Position numbers and translations under genes: made by a program. Under the pieces are notes generated by a model, which was given only the letters and a program-made list of their open reading frames with translations, did not search any database and was not told the origin of the DNA. From positions 1,054,001 through 1,118,000 of the forward strand of contig WACJ01000061.1 in assembly GCA_008973525.1 (NCBI GenBank): DNA of 64,000 nucleotides, read 5' to 3'. Numbering within the stretch: position 1 is the first letter of the stretch; every line of letters begins with the position of its first letter. This document shows, piece after piece, positions 12,001 to 23,400 of the stretch. This stretch comes from Stenopsyche tienmushanensis (lineage: Eukaryota > Arthropoda > Insecta > Trichoptera > Stenopsychidae).

Positions 12001-12764
12001 ATGTGTCGGCTACCAGTGCTGCTTTGGCAACTGCTCTGGGTTTTAAATTCGTCGTACAGAAGCGCGCAACCAACCCCATCATGGCGGTGAGCATCATTTT
12101 AACATTGCAAAAAAATTGATCAAATTTGATAAATAATTTGAAAATTTTATTTTAGAGATTTGTGCCTTTTGTCGCAGTAGCTGCTGCAAATTGTGTTAAC
12201 ATTCCATTGATGAGGCAAACTGAAATTATTGACGGTAAATATGTGCAATATATTGTTACTTTCAATCAAATAGTATGCAATGCTAATTGATTTAAATATT
12301 TTAGGCGTCGATGTTACTGATGAAGATGGAAACGTTGTCGGTAAATCTAGCATCGCTCCGATTAAAGGAATAGGTCAAGTCATTTCGTCGAGAGTAACTA
12401 TGGCGGCACCGGGTATGCTCGTACTTCCGTTTATCATGGAACGCTTGGAGCCCAAACCGTGGATGAAGAGAATCAAATGGGCTCATGGTTTGATGCAAAC
12501 ATTGATGGTCGGATGCTTCCTGGCCGTCATGGTCCCAACTGCATGTGCAATATTTCCACAGAAATGGTTTGTTCGAATTGTTTATCGAGTATCATATATT
12601 AAATTTCTATTTATTGTCTTATTTGATTCATATTTGTATTCAATTTTTACAGTTCTCTTTCTATCAATACCATAAAAGCGTACGAAAAAGAAAAGTACAA
12701 TGAAATATTAAAAAATACCGATGGTAAACCGCCCGCATATGTTTATTTCAATAAAGGATTGTAA
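8891..12764 (+). CDS. SFXN2: Sideroflexin, SFXN2-like (six exons)
   Basis: Exons 8891-9048, 9892-10062, 11885-12086, 12156-12234, 12305-12566 and 12653-12764 total 984 nt, 327 aa, phase-consistent throughout. Hallmarks in order: [13 protein letters not shown] near the N-terminus, SAFHPDSGD (HPD motif), [54 protein letters not shown]-like [20 protein letters not shown] and the terminal YVYFNKGL. The [11 protein letters not shown] and NPIMARFVPF regions resemble SFXN2 more than SFXN1/3. Family knowledge: multipass carrier-like protein of the inner mitochondrial membrane; SFXN1/3 move serine, and SFXN2 is tied to iron/haem balance. The length matches the family (about 320 aa), so the gene looks intact. 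Confidence 0.95.
9892..10062 (+). CDS. SFXN2: SFXN2 exon 2
   Basis: Acceptor TTTCAAAG ends at 9891. Encodes [17 protein letters not shown] and [17 protein letters not shown]. Donor GTGGGA at 10063. The following intron (10063-11884) carries mariner, LINE and other repeat fragments. Confidence 0.92.
10375..10700 (+). repeat. Repeat family X, copy 1
   Basis: Shares ordered blocks with 33900-34100, 49105-49570 and 53855-54165, including a TCAGTCTTCTTCG core and a TATGTCAGCGGTC block. Lies in SFXN2 intron 2. Confidence 0.6.
10795..11030 (-). pseudogene. Mariner transposase fragment, antisense in SFXN2 intron 2
   Basis: The minus strand carries LLTMEQKQRF-like and [15 protein letters not shown] strings in shifting frames, the region of the first catalytic Asp in mariner. 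A related fragment sits at 54150-54345, also just right of a family X copy. Confidence 0.6.
11085..11460 (+). pseudogene. Jockey-like LINE fragment with internal deletion
   Basis: Reads [15 protein letters not shown] (RT start) and then jumps to [20 protein letters not shown], a block from the pol C-terminus, so the middle of pol is missing. It ends near GGTCCTCATTAA, a phrase also at about 6041. Decayed. Sits in SFXN2 intron 2. Confidence 0.65.
11885..12086 (+). CDS. SFXN2: SFXN2 exon 3
   Basis: Acceptor ATGATAG ends at 11884. The split Arg codon joins cleanly to [16 protein letters not shown] and on to ATNPIMA. Donor GTGAGC at 12087. Confidence 0.93.
12156..12234 (+). CDS. SFXN2: SFXN2 exon 4
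   Basis: Short 79-nt exon encoding [20 protein letters not shown] and QTEIID, between acceptor TTTTAG and donor GTAAAT. The Asn/Pro-containing [10 protein letters not shown] segment is a family signature. Confidence 0.93.
12305..12566 (+). CDS. SFXN2: SFXN2 exon 5
   Basis: Acceptor ATATTTTAG ends at 12304. Encodes [13 protein letters not shown], the membrane segments around [13 protein letters not shown] and [20 protein letters not shown]. Donor GTTTGT at 12567 is non-optimal. Confidence 0.92.
12653..12764 (+). CDS. SFXN2: SFXN2 exon 6 (stop codon)
   Basis: Acceptor TTTTTACAG ends at 12652. Encodes [19 protein letters not shown] and ends [11 protein letters not shown] then TAA, the invariant C-terminus of sideroflexins. 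Confidence 0.92.
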
Positions 12765-15700
12765 ATGAATCCTCACCGTCTACCTCAGAAATAGCTGATA
12801 GATCCAATGGACAATAAGGTTTAATGCCTTAAATATGTTAAATGTATTATGAAATATTAGATTTTATTTATTTTTGTATGTTTATTTTTTTCAAATTCCT
12901 ATTTTTTTGCATTATTTTGCTTGCCTTTAATGCTTTTTATTAATTTATCGATAATTGAATTGTTCTAACATTCGCAATATTATTATTAAAACAATAATCA
13001 ACTACCGCTAAGGTGAGTCGGAATAGTTTATTGTGATTATTTTTAAATGTGATCGTCTATGTACTTGAACATGTGATTGTAGTTTCTAATTTTAAATCAT
13101 GCAATATTGTTTTAGATTATATTTTATCGATATGATTAATGTAATTTCATGGCTATCTATGAATTTCTTTTAATATTTAAAATGCCTCGATAATTCTTGT
13201 GCATTTTAAATACAAATCAATATTTTTTTATTCCGATATATCATACGATGTTCATTTTCTATGATAAAACGTAGAATGATATCAGCGAGTACTTAATTTT
13301 TAGTTCTATCCAGTCATTGAACTCTATTATATTCTATTATAGACATTTAGCATTATTATCTAAAATATTGACCTTTGCATGAATATTTTTTAATATTCAA
13401 AAGTGATAACTTACATTCAATATTTTGCTATCACACACGGAAATGTTATTTGATGAATGTTTTAAAAACTTTGTAATTTTTAAGCTCATATGTTTATAAC
13501 ATATGCTTTGTTTATCATCATATCATCGCAATCATCATATCTAATACTTCTTGATAAGAATTGTTAATAGGGGTATTAGGAGGTAAATAGGCTGTAGTGA
13601 CGTCAATTGATTTTATATTTTATACACAGTCGTTATTCATACCATATTTCATTGAATTAAATTAAATTATAGTGTAAGTCTTGCCGTTACATTAATTCAT
13701 GATATTAGGGGTATTGGAAAGACTTTGCCGATTGCTTAACAATGGAAAATTTCATTTTTTAGCGTTTTCTTTGTTTTCTTTAGACAATTCATTCGGCATC
13801 CAAACGCCTATTTGATTCGTCTCACCGATATGTTTTAAATGCTTTTGAACTGTCGACTATGATGAATGCATCCTCTGCAGCACTTCTTTCTGCTCACAAT
13901 TCACTATGTCACTATGTTACGAACAAGTTTAAGAACAGAATGAGTGTCTAGAAGTCGAAGCTCGATTGCTCGTGTTGTCTTGAGAATAGGTGTTTGTTTT
14001 GATAATTAAGATATTCGCATCATTGTTATCGTTGATCAATTTTGTTATTCCCCCTTAACTGTTCTGGAGTGGCGTCATTAGCTGAGTATCACCACTTTTT
14101 TGCAAAATCTACTCCTTCAGAAGTAAACCAGCAGGCTTGCACGATAACCCTATCCTTTTATTTTCGCAACATATTAATAGGCAAAATAGCTGAACTACAA
14201 AGCAGATGCCATGCGTTAAGAATTATATAAATATTGTGTGCCATCAACAGTGTTAAAGTTCATTTACTGAGCTTGGTTCATTATCAAGTTTGTTACCCGC
14301 TGTGGCAGAGCTGACAGAATAGTGGATTTATATTAGAGCATAGCATATCTGCTCTCCGATCCGAATAGCTAATATTACTGAACAATGCTCAATACGTTTG
14401 AACACAAATTGAGTTCAAACAGATGTCTATCAAAATCGGCAAAGATTTACCGGTACCCATAATAAAATTTAAATTTTAACACAAACGAATCGACAACAAA
14501 TACTAAAAAAATATTCATCCTTGTAAGCAAATTTACGAATTGCACAATGCGAAATTTAAGTTTGCCAGTTTCCTTATATTTGCTCTTCAACATTATAGGC
14601 ATACAAAAATCTATCCACTTTCTTTATTATCTATTTGTATGTATTTTAAGAGCTTTATTAGTGTTTCATAGAAAATAATTGTGGTGAAATTATTGCATTT
14701 AGTTATAATATGCTAAACTTATTGAATTATAGTAAAAGCTATATATTTTGTATCGTTTAATTTAACTGGTATAAAAATATATTTTTATCATTAGAAAGCT
14801 AGAATTGAACCCCAAATGAATCTTATTATGCATTTCTATTTGAATTTAAAAACAAGAGACGTGTTTGTAAAGAATTAATTCAGTATTATTTTCAAGGCGT
14901 ATTTAAATACTAAGATAACTGTATTTGTGAATTATAAAATAAAAACTTGCAATACGTACAAGTAAAATTTGATGTCCAGCCGTCTAATCCATGGATTATT
15001 AAAATAATTGTAAGAAATGATGTTATCGTGTCCATTGTATTGTATTAAACATGATCTTATAGAACAAATGTGTCACATGTGCCGAAGGGCAATTATTTTA
15101 AATTTAAATCATTAGTTAAAATATTTATAATCGAATAATATCCTCGGCAAAATTGACTATTTTGGAGGGGACCACATTAATTTTTCTCAATAAGAAAATA
15201 ATTGCGATATGTTTAGATAATTCTTTGTTAATGTAAAAATATCAGTTATTAAAGCCTCTGAAGCTTACAAGTTAAGCAATCAATATAGTGTATGTATGTG
15301 TTTGTGAAGTTGTTAATATTTAAGAGGTCAATGTTTTAAATTTTGTGTTAAATATGTTAAATTTTAACATGGTTTAAGTCTTATTGTAAACCATAAGCGC
15401 TCTTTAAATTAATTTTATTTATATTAATTTAAGAATTTTATTAAACTTAGTTCTAGTACTTAGAACGAAACATTTTGTTCCTATGTTGTGAGTGATTTTA
15501 CATTGCGAAATTTTATTGAATTGACATTATCTTATTATGAATTAATTTTTGGAACATAGTTAAATATTTATAAAAAAAAATAATGTAACAAAGTAGTAAT
15601 TTTAAGCTTGAAATTTGAAATTTTCTGATGTAGAAATAAGTTGAAATTTTGATTATTTACGCTCCAAAGTAAATTTGATCGCAATAATTTTATTTAAAAA

Positions 15701-16348
15701 AAATATTTTTAGTAGGATGCCACAATGCAATCTTAGTAGAATTTAATAATCGAGGCTACTTTTAGAGTATCACTTCAGGCGCATTTTTATGCAATAAGGT
15801 GAATGCCAGCAATATTTAATTCGCGAGCAATTATGTTCATCTGAAAATAAAGGTGGAATGAGCAATTTTTTTATATCATTAAATGGAATAAATTAAATTT
15901 GATTCTGAAAAATTAAGATATTAGTTATGAATCTGTTTGGATAGAAAAATGTGAAAATTTACTTATAAACAACTAACGTTTGATCGTAGTGATATTATTT
16001 AATAAAAGACATTATGTTACATTATTGTTAATAAACTAATCACAATTATCTTATAAATTGTTAATTTAATGCTTAGAATTGTAAAGAAATGTTGATTGTT
16101 TTTTTGGCGAATAAAATGGGCCAAAATACATATTTTTTATTGAAACCTTTCTATCATGGAGTCTTTCCAGCAAATTTTAATTTAAATCAAATTAGAGCGT
16201 TGTTTAGATGTTGAATCAAAACTGCCTTAACACGTTCATGGACATGTCTGCATTATGCTCTTATTTTTCATACCAAAATTGATACATAACGCAGACGTGT
16301 CCACGAATGCATATTGATATATATGTATTTTAATATGATCACTACAAA
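12765..16348. other. SFXN2 3' UTR and intergenic DNA
   Basis: Very AT-rich. ATTAAA at 12985-12990 is a candidate poly(A) signal for SFXN2. Family Y copy 2 (13970-14235) is the only clear repeat. From 14240 to 16230 nothing is recognised. An imperfect inverted repeat lies at 16232-16310. Confidence 0.5.
13970..14235 (+). repeat. Repeat family Y, copy 2
   Basis: Near-collinear with 6209-6440 over more than 200 bp. The frame beginning LNCSGVASLAEYHH stays open for over 30 codons. Confidence 0.65.
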
Positions 16349-16690
16349 TCTAATATATAAAAAATTGTCTTTGTTCGTATGTAATGCGCTGCCATATCGT
16401 TCATCAGATTGCGATTAAATTTCGTCCATTTATTGCTAAGGATTGCGTTAGTAACATAAGCATATTCTAATATATAAAAATCAATGTTTGTTTGTACTTA
16501 TTTAATGCGCTGCCATACCGTTCATCCGATTGCGATAAAAATTTGTAAATTTATTGTTTACACTTGCGGGAATAATATAGGCATAGTAAAAATACTGTTT
16601 GTGTACGCAGATTGTTGAAGCAACAGTTATTCCGAGAAGAGTCACATGGCATTCATTTAAAAGAGTAAGACCTAGCGTTTTTTTCATGTA
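16349..16690 (+). mobile_element. Helitron-like 5' end dimer
   Basis: Two head-to-tail units each start TCTAATATATAAAAA (16349 and 16466) and contain GCGCTGCCATA and GTTCATC, which recur at 20037-20190 and, inverted, at 23136-23400. A TC start and lack of inverted repeats fit a Helitron end. No helicase is present. Confidence 0.5.
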
Positions 16691-16739
16691 GGTTTAGTAA
16701 CAATCATGCAGTGGACAAGAGAGGAGTGCATACTTTTCA

Positions 16740-17164
16740 AGCGGCCATTTAATTATTTTTAATTCCAAGAATCACTTTAATATTGCGCCCGCAGGAACAC
16801 ATTCCTGATTAGAAATCAATTCTTGTATGGGTGAACAGCCTTAGGAAATCCAGTGATGTGCATAAAAAAAAACCTGGCAGTTCAAGAATAGTCGGGACAT
16901 CCAAAAACATCGAGCAAGTTAAGCAGTAAACTTTGCAATTTCCTTGATCTGGTTTCAGCAGGTGCCATGGTATGAACGTCGATGAATATCCTACGAGAAC
17001 ACTTCCCCGGATGCCTCATCTCGTTGCAGGGTGATCTTCAGTGGCCGGCGCACTTGTCTGATTTAATCCCGTATGACTTTTTTATGGGGCTATCTGACAT
17101 CTGTATTTTACACCGACCATCCAAAGATTCTAGCTCAATTGAAAAACTATATTCAAACTGCTAT
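16740..17164 (+). pseudogene. DDE transposase remnant (IS630/mariner-like)
   Basis: Left part: VNSLRKSSDV-like and SRIVGTSKNIEQV strings like the DUF4817 helix-turn-helix of insect IS630-type elements. Right part: REHFPGCLISLQGD, WPAHLSDLIPYDFF, the region around a catalytic Asp. Internally deleted and frameshifted, then fused to a LINE 3' end at about 17165. Confidence 0.55.
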
Positions 17165-17441
17165 ATAGACATGCAAACCCTAGTGGCTGGTCCCCATGCA
17201 TATGGTGCATTCAAAAAGTTTTGGCACCAAATGTGCGGAAGGAGGATTCTACAGAGAATAATTCCGTAGTCTACTTTTTCAATTAATGTTAAATGTAGAA
17301 TTTTATAGAGAACTATCTGGCATCTGGACTTAATAATAGACTCTAACGGACTAAACTATCTCCTTCCAGAACCAGCAGGGAGTTGTCCAAACTCCCTTAT
17401 TTCAGAACGCTCCCAGCAACACTCTGATTCATTGACTTTTA
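17165..17441 (+). repeat. LINE 3' end, second copy
   Basis: Collinear with 5682-5998: shares TAGTGGCTGGT, CACCAAATGTGCGGAAG, GAATAATTCCGTAGTCTAC and ATCTGGCATCTG, then CTGATTCATTGAC at the right edge. Confidence 0.7.
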
Positions 17442-17938
17442 CACCTGGTGCGTGTTTTTATTGCAAATGTGTGTCTGCGATGACTGGTGTAAACTGGTCA
17501 CAGTGCGGGCACAGAGGTACGTAGTAGGACCCCCCAAAAAAAACCCTCAATAAGCTGGAAAGAGTATGAAAACAGAGGCCATCGTAATGATATAATTTTT
17601 AAAAATTAATGAATAAAAACTTTACATGTCTCTCTGTAACATGGAAATAATAATTAAATTGAATGAAAGTATATTTGGTGGTTGAAAAATTCTCAATTAA
17701 TGGTTTTTCTATGTATTCAGGAAAGGGCTAATTATAAAACAACCATCGATTTAAAATTAAATATATTTAATTATTGATTTCCCCTCTTTTTACATAGTAA
17801 TATATATAATAAGGCTATATTTACGTACACATATAATGAACATATATTTGTGTAAATAAATTTAAACATACAAAATTATATTTATATACAAAACATTAAA
17901 TAACATGAAATATATCTATATAATAATATTATGCATGA

Positions 17939-18347
17939 TCAATATATGATGTTTGAAGATTCTAACAAGACTGACGCATCACACATATTTTTGGATGTCG
18001 ATCGAACCAAAAACATCAAATGGGACTGTTCGAACGCGTTCAATTGAACTCGAGTTCGGACCAAGCCGTGTAGAATAGTAGCGCGTTCTAAATCAAGCCA
18101 GCGTTGCAATGACAACTCTCGTTCTTTGATCGGCAATCCCAATACAACGTCCCATGGACCCCACAATGTAAATTCGAGAATTGACTTTACTTGGTTCAAT
18201 GAAATTGCTTTTTCTTTGCCGAGTAAGTTTTGGATGAGTGGAGTGAGTTTATCATTGGGAAGTAGAAGTTTTGACGCGTTAATCGCACATTCACACAGTG
18301 AGCATGCTTTATCTTCAGTCGCACTGCAACTGTTTTCTTCGCTCAAT
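17939..18347 (-). CDS. Pseudokinase coding exon 5 (C-terminal helices, stop)
   Basis: Acceptor ATTATTTCAG. Includes SILEFTLWGPWDVVLG and LQRWLDLERATILHGLV, the best-conserved part of the protein and typical of the PEAK family, ending ESSNIIY and TGA at 17941-17939. Confidence 0.86.
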
Positions 18348-21300
18348 CTGAAATAATAAATATAACAGTCAAAAACTAATAATCCAATCGATTTAATTAA
18401 TTTAATTTAATAACGCTTACCCTTGTAATACGCACAGTCTGCCATAATAATTGGCTTTGGGCATTTGAATGGAAGTTGGACCATCTTCAACGCTTATGTC
18501 TGTCATACTGCAGGATGTATTTTGTTGATTCTTTGTTAGACATTGTGTGTCTCGGCTGATAACAAAAGATGATAGAGATGACGGTACTTCATCAACGCCT
18601 CTTGCTTGTAAACATTTCAATCCGTTTATAAGTTGTAGCATCATGAAAGTAGCTTCGTGATGACTTTCATGCAAGAATGTCGATTCTTTTTCGGAATTAT
18701 TTTTGATTAACGTATTTGATGGACTCATTTGAGTTTTGGATTTCAAATATTCCCCAAACGTTTGAATGGTATCCATATGAGAATGTGCCAATACAACAAC
18801 CGTTGCTGCAATATAAATAAATAGCATTAATTAGAGATATAAAAATCGCCTTTATGCTAACAGAAATTACATGTATGTAATATTTACCTTGCACCAATTG
18901 GTTGCCTTCTTCTCCAAATTGCTGTAATGGCACTAAATCACAAAATTCAGTTACGGCATTTAAACACAATGTATGGGGTTGTAATGTGTGCTCCGAAACA
19001 ATCTGAGATGCCATTTGTTCCTTATGCAGCATCAATGTTACATTAACGCCGCCATTCGCCGAGCTTGAATTCCAAACGGCTGGATGAAAGATCCGTTTTC
19101 CAACTTTGAGAGATCCTGGACCTTTATGATTTCCAGGATTTACAGTGAAGTCACTCCATCTGAGATTTGTGCACGTCTTCAAACCTCTAAGCGATGGTTG
19201 CATCAAAGCACTCTGTTGAACCTAATGAAATACAATTATTAATATTTGTAAATTTAAATAAAATATAAGATATAATACAACGTATTAAAAGCTTACTTGT
19301 TCTAGAACTTGTGCAAGAGCTTCGTGATTAGCTATAACAACTGCTCCATAATTATCTTCAAGATTTTTATGAACAACACTTCTTCCCTTTCTGACTCTTA
19401 ATTTACTTGTCGTATTGTTTATTGATATATTACTACTGAATTCACTATTATTCTCATCGTTACTTGGTTCATTACAGCTATAAAAACTATACGGTGAGTA
19501 TATTTCAGATTCGGTTTCACTTCCACAGTATGGAAGAGAAGTAGATCTTACAAAATTAGTACCCAACTTCATATAATCAGCCGACTTGTCGATATTACAA
19601 TCGCTCTTCCTATGCGACGATGGAATAATAGTTTTGAGCGGTAGCTTCTCACGTGCCAAATTGACTGGATACAGTTTTCTTTGAGTACTATTAATTTGAG
19701 GAGTACTCGAACAGTTGCTGACAAATTCATAATCACTATCGCTGCCATTTCTATTGTGCTTATTAGTATTATCCGGAGTTGAACCATCAAATCTATCCGA
19801 GCCATAAACATCATCATAATTATGACATTGTTGCTCGTTTGATGGCTGATTCGCTACTTCAATTTTAGTCATGTCATTATCAAGGTCTATATCCTTATCG
19901 TCAGAAGACGGCATTCTTTTCTTAGGTAGTTCCAATTGTGCTTCTCGTTCTCTCATACTTGCTGTTCTTTCTGGTTTTCTTGGAGCAATTGCTGATCTTA
20001 CTTCACCTATAAAAATTTAAATCAGATTATTAAAAATATATATATATATATATAAAAATCAATGTGTGTTTGTTCGTATTTTATGCGCTGCTATACTGTT
20101 CATCCGATTATGATGAAACTTTGCCAATTTTTTATTTGCACTTGCGTGAATAACATAGGCATAGTACAAATATTGTTTGTGTACGCAATTTATAATTCAT
20201 TAAAGTATAATATTTATATATTTACCTAAGTTGGCATAGACATTGTCTGCTGGACGTGTCGGAGGACCAGTCCACTGTGCTTGTTTTTGTTGGCGCAACA
20301 ACAATGCAGATTTAGGTGGTGGAGGACGAGCTGGTTTCAATGGACATCCATCCAATGGATTGACGCCATCATCGCTTGTTTTTCTTGGCGGCGGGGGTGG
20401 TTTATTTTGAATGTCTTTGCAGCATAAATCATCTGTATCGCCCGTCGAGCTGCAGCTGTAGGTTGATCCATCGGATATGGAAATATCATCGCTTCCATGT
20501 TTGGACATCATCATATCGGTATTGCCCTTTACTACCTCAACAGAAGACCCGTTCAACTCCAAAGGATGTATAATGACTAATCGTGGTTTAGGTCTGGGCG
20601 TAAGCTCGCCAATTTCATCTTTTTTAGTCGGGACCCTCAGATCTACATCAATATTCACATCTTTCTTATCTAGCTCTTTGGAAGATCCAAGTCTCAAAAG
20701 TTTGCGAAGAGAAAATTTCAATTTGCCTTTCTTTTTATCATCAACGCCGATCAAATTGTCATGAGAAAGAGAAAGAGATCTTCTAGGGGCGGGTTCTGGA
20801 ACCTTTTCGCCATTTTGTACAGTGTCACCCCCGGGATTTGTATTTATGTTTTGTCTAAATTTTGGACTGCACGATGACGCTCGTTCTCTTTTTTCTTTTT
20901 CTCGCACAACAGGAGAATCGGATTTAACATTTGCGGTTGGATTTCTTTGATACAAATTACCAGACATTTCTTCTGTTGAAGATGGTGGTGGCTTGGGAGC
21001 TTTTCGTTTGTTTGGAGTAAGATTGATTGAGCAACTACTATCTTGTTTAACAAGAGGTGGTTTTGAGCCATCCTCAAGTTCTTCGTTGATTGTACAATGG
21101 TTCGACTCAATCATTTCAGTTTGTTTCATGCAATCCACTTCGTCTCTCGGTTGAAAGGATTCCAAAACATGTTTAGTATTGGTGTTATTTAGAGTTTGTT
21201 GCAGTTGTAAGATTACTTGTTGTTGTGGAAGAACATTTGCTTGTGGGCGTTTTGTGATTTGTTTGATGACCGATAAGGGTTTGACGGGTAATTTTGGCTT

Positions 21301-22863
21301 TTCTGGAACAATCGGTCTACAGATGTTGTTATCTTTGATCATGCCATGTAGGAATGATGGTCTGGGATCCATTTGCGGTGGAGGACTTCTAGGCAGAGCT
21401 GGTGGCTCGGACATTTCTTCCGGATCAGCTCTACCGTCAGGTTCTCCAGCTAATTCTCGACTAGCTTCAACAGAAAACATGACCGATTGATCCAATTTTG
21501 GTATGATCGCTGGTAAATCTAATATTTTTGGTTGGAAATGGTTTTCATATGTATCTTGAAGTGAATCAGATTGGCCGTCTACTTTTCTTATGTCTTCCAA
21601 TGAAAGATCCGAACTGGTTTTGTCGTCCGAATCCGAATCCTTGTTGTCCGAGAAGACTTGTATTTTCAAACAGTCGTCGTTCTTCTTCAAAATGTTGCGA
21701 GCTTCCACAAATTGTCTATCGTCGTTGTCCGAATCACTCTTGCTGCTGAAAGAATCTTCGTCGGATGCCATCGACTTGGACATCATATCGGCTGAATAAT
21801 CGTTGGTGATTATTTCGTTATCGAGCTCATTGTTGGACGGTTCTTTGACCGGTTCGATATCGATTTTGCAGAATGTGAATTCTGGTTTCGTTGTTAAATT
21901 CATTTTGGGTTTTTCCGAGTCTTTTTTTATTGGACTGTTGCGAGAAATTGCGTTCTTTTTGTAATCATATATGTCGACTGGTTTTTCTGTGTTCTTTTGA
22001 GTTGGCGAATTCTTTTCTTCTTTTCCATTCATTCCGTTGTATGATTCAGGATTCTTCTTGGAATCGCCGTTTTCATTGGGTTTGCTATTGACGTAGTTGA
22101 TCCTGTTTTTTTCCAGGGTTTCCGATATCTCTTCTAAGAGTGATTTTTCTGTCGTCAATATATCAGGATCAGAATCTTTTCTACATGGACTGCCTAATGC
22201 AGCTTCAGTGTTCTTGACGAATGATGTTAGTATAATGTTAGTTTTGTAATCAGATTTATTTTCTTTGCTTTTGTGAATGGATGGAATGTTTGATTTCTTT
22301 TCTGTGAGTTTGGTTATGTTGCTTTTGATCGAATTTTCATGTCCGAAAGGCGTAACAGAAACATGCAACGTCTTCTTTTTGCCATCGGAATCTGTCTGCA
22401 TTCTTCCCAATAAGAGAGATGTGTATGATCTTTTAGTGTCTCCATTGGAGGTTAAAAGATTGGCTTTTACGGAATTGAAGTCGGTGTTTGATTTTGTGAG
22501 AACTTTAAGTTGTTTCTCTTCTTCGCCGTCAGGGATGTAATCATCTTCTTCTGTTTCTTCTGAGAGTTCGAATTCTTCATCGTCTGACCAGATGTCTCCT
22601 CCGTAGCCGATGACTTGGGAAACATCTTGCGAAAAAGAGACGCCTCTTTTGCTCTTCTTTTTGGCTGTTGCTTTTAAAATGCCATTGGGTGAACTCGTCT
22701 TGTTCGATTTGGACAATAAAGAGCTTTTGCTTTGGAATGGACTTCCAAAATAGCTGCTCTTTTGTGGTGGTTTATCTGCATGCTCGTCTTTGGATTTGAA
22801 GCAATTAGAGCAGAAATCTTTTTTCCAGGCATTTTGTACGAACCCTTGGCAAACGGTCGACAT
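17939..22863 (-). CDS. PEAK1/PRAG1-family pseudokinase (five coding exons)
   Basis: Exons 22863-20226, 20006-19297, 19221-18888, 18805-18421 and 18347-17939 sum to 4476 nt, 1491 aa, with every phase matching. The N-terminus MSTVCQGFVQNAWKKDFCSN continues NCFKSKDEH, a cysteine motif like the start of PEAK1/PRAG1. A long disordered Ser/Asp/Pro-rich region holds proline runs (PPPPPRK, RPPPPKS) and NVYANLG (about 874-880), like the conserved Y-x-NLG tyrosine site of PEAK1. From about 1117 follows a degenerate kinase-like fold, then a helical C-terminal part (SILEFTLWGP, LQRWLDLERATILHGLV) corresponding to the dimerising SHED helices. Family role: scaffold, not enzyme, in Src/Rho and actin signalling. 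Whether it is PEAK1 or PRAG1 cannot be settled, so no symbol is given. Confidence 0.85.
18421..18805 (-). CDS. Pseudokinase coding exon 4 (C-lobe-like)
   Basis: Acceptor TATATTGCAG, donor GTAAGC. LQLINGLKCLQARGVDEVP aligns with the family's LQLCxGLExLK helix. The following catalytic loop, with no HRD or HCD, reads VDEVPSSLSSFVIS. Confidence 0.82.
18888..19221 (-). CDS. Pseudokinase coding exon 3 (N-lobe-like)
   Basis: Encodes VQQSALMQPSLRGLKTC, RWSDFTV, and NVTLMLHKE where a kinase would have its Val-Ala-x-Lys strand; the Lys position appears to be Met. Donor GTAAAT at 18887, phase 1. Confidence 0.82.
19297..20006 (-). CDS. Pseudokinase coding exon 2 (linker)
   Basis: Acceptor TTTTTATAG, donor GTAAGC. 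It begins GEVRSAIAPRKPERTASM, is Asn/Ser-rich, and ends in ANHEALAQVLEQ, the helix that leads into the kinase-like fold. The exon is in frame but poorly conserved in its middle. Confidence 0.82.
20037..20190 (+). mobile_element. Helitron-like fragment filling a pseudokinase intron
   Basis: Same unit as at 16466-16620, preceded by a short (TA)n. The intron between pseudokinase coding exons 1 and 2 is only 219 bp (20007-20225) and about 150 bp of it is this repeat. Confidence 0.6.
20226..22863 (-). CDS. Pseudokinase first coding exon (scaffold region)
   Basis: Open for 879 codons plus one base. A strong acceptor (CCTTTTTTCTTTTGTTGCAG, AG at 22904-22903) lies 39 bp upstream of the ATG at 22863. 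The 39 bases between are open but probably 5' UTR, because the conserved cysteine motif starts at MSTVC. Reading from the Met at 22962 crosses the acceptor into intron and is wrong. Donor GTAAAT at 20225. Confidence 0.85.
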
Positions 22864-23040
22864 CTTGCCTCTGGCCTTCTTGGGCACTAAAGAACCAACA
22901 TTCTGCAACAAAAGAAAAAAGGAGCAAATTAATATCGAGCGTTCAAAGAATATACAAGCCATAGCCTAAGTTTTTATCGATGAATTAAAATAAATTTGGG
23001 GGTATGAAAATCTCGTTTTCTTAAGCATACTTAAAACAAG

Positions 23041-23096
23041 CTGTTCTTTAATATATAAAAATGAATATCTTTTTGTTCGTATGTAATGCGAAAATC

Positions 23097-23140
<44 letters not shown>

Positions 23141-23400
23141 CTGTAAATTAATTGTACTATGCCTATATTATTTGAGAAAGTGCAAACAATAATTTGACAA
23201 AATTCTATTGCAATCGGATGAACGGTATGGCAGTGCATTAAATACGGACAAACAAACATTATTTTTTATATATTAGACTATGCCTATGTTACTCGCGAAA
23301 TCCTTAGCAATAAGTGGATGAAGTATTATTCGCAATCCGATGAACGTTATGGCAGCGCATTTCGAACGAACAAAACCCAATTCATTTTTATATATTAGAA
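23041..23400 (-). mobile_element. Helitron-like dimer, inverted, with (TA)n
   Basis: Read on the minus strand, units start at about 23400 and 23276 in the same order as the 16.35-kb dimer. At 23041-23099 a partial unit faces the other way across a (TA)n run (about 23100-23136), so the locus can fold back on itself. Confidence 0.5.

Noticed and set aside
22864..22962. Upstream Met and hydrophobic leader for the pseudokinase
   Set aside because: The frame crosses a strong TTGCAG acceptor; the hydrophobic residues are its pyrimidine tract.
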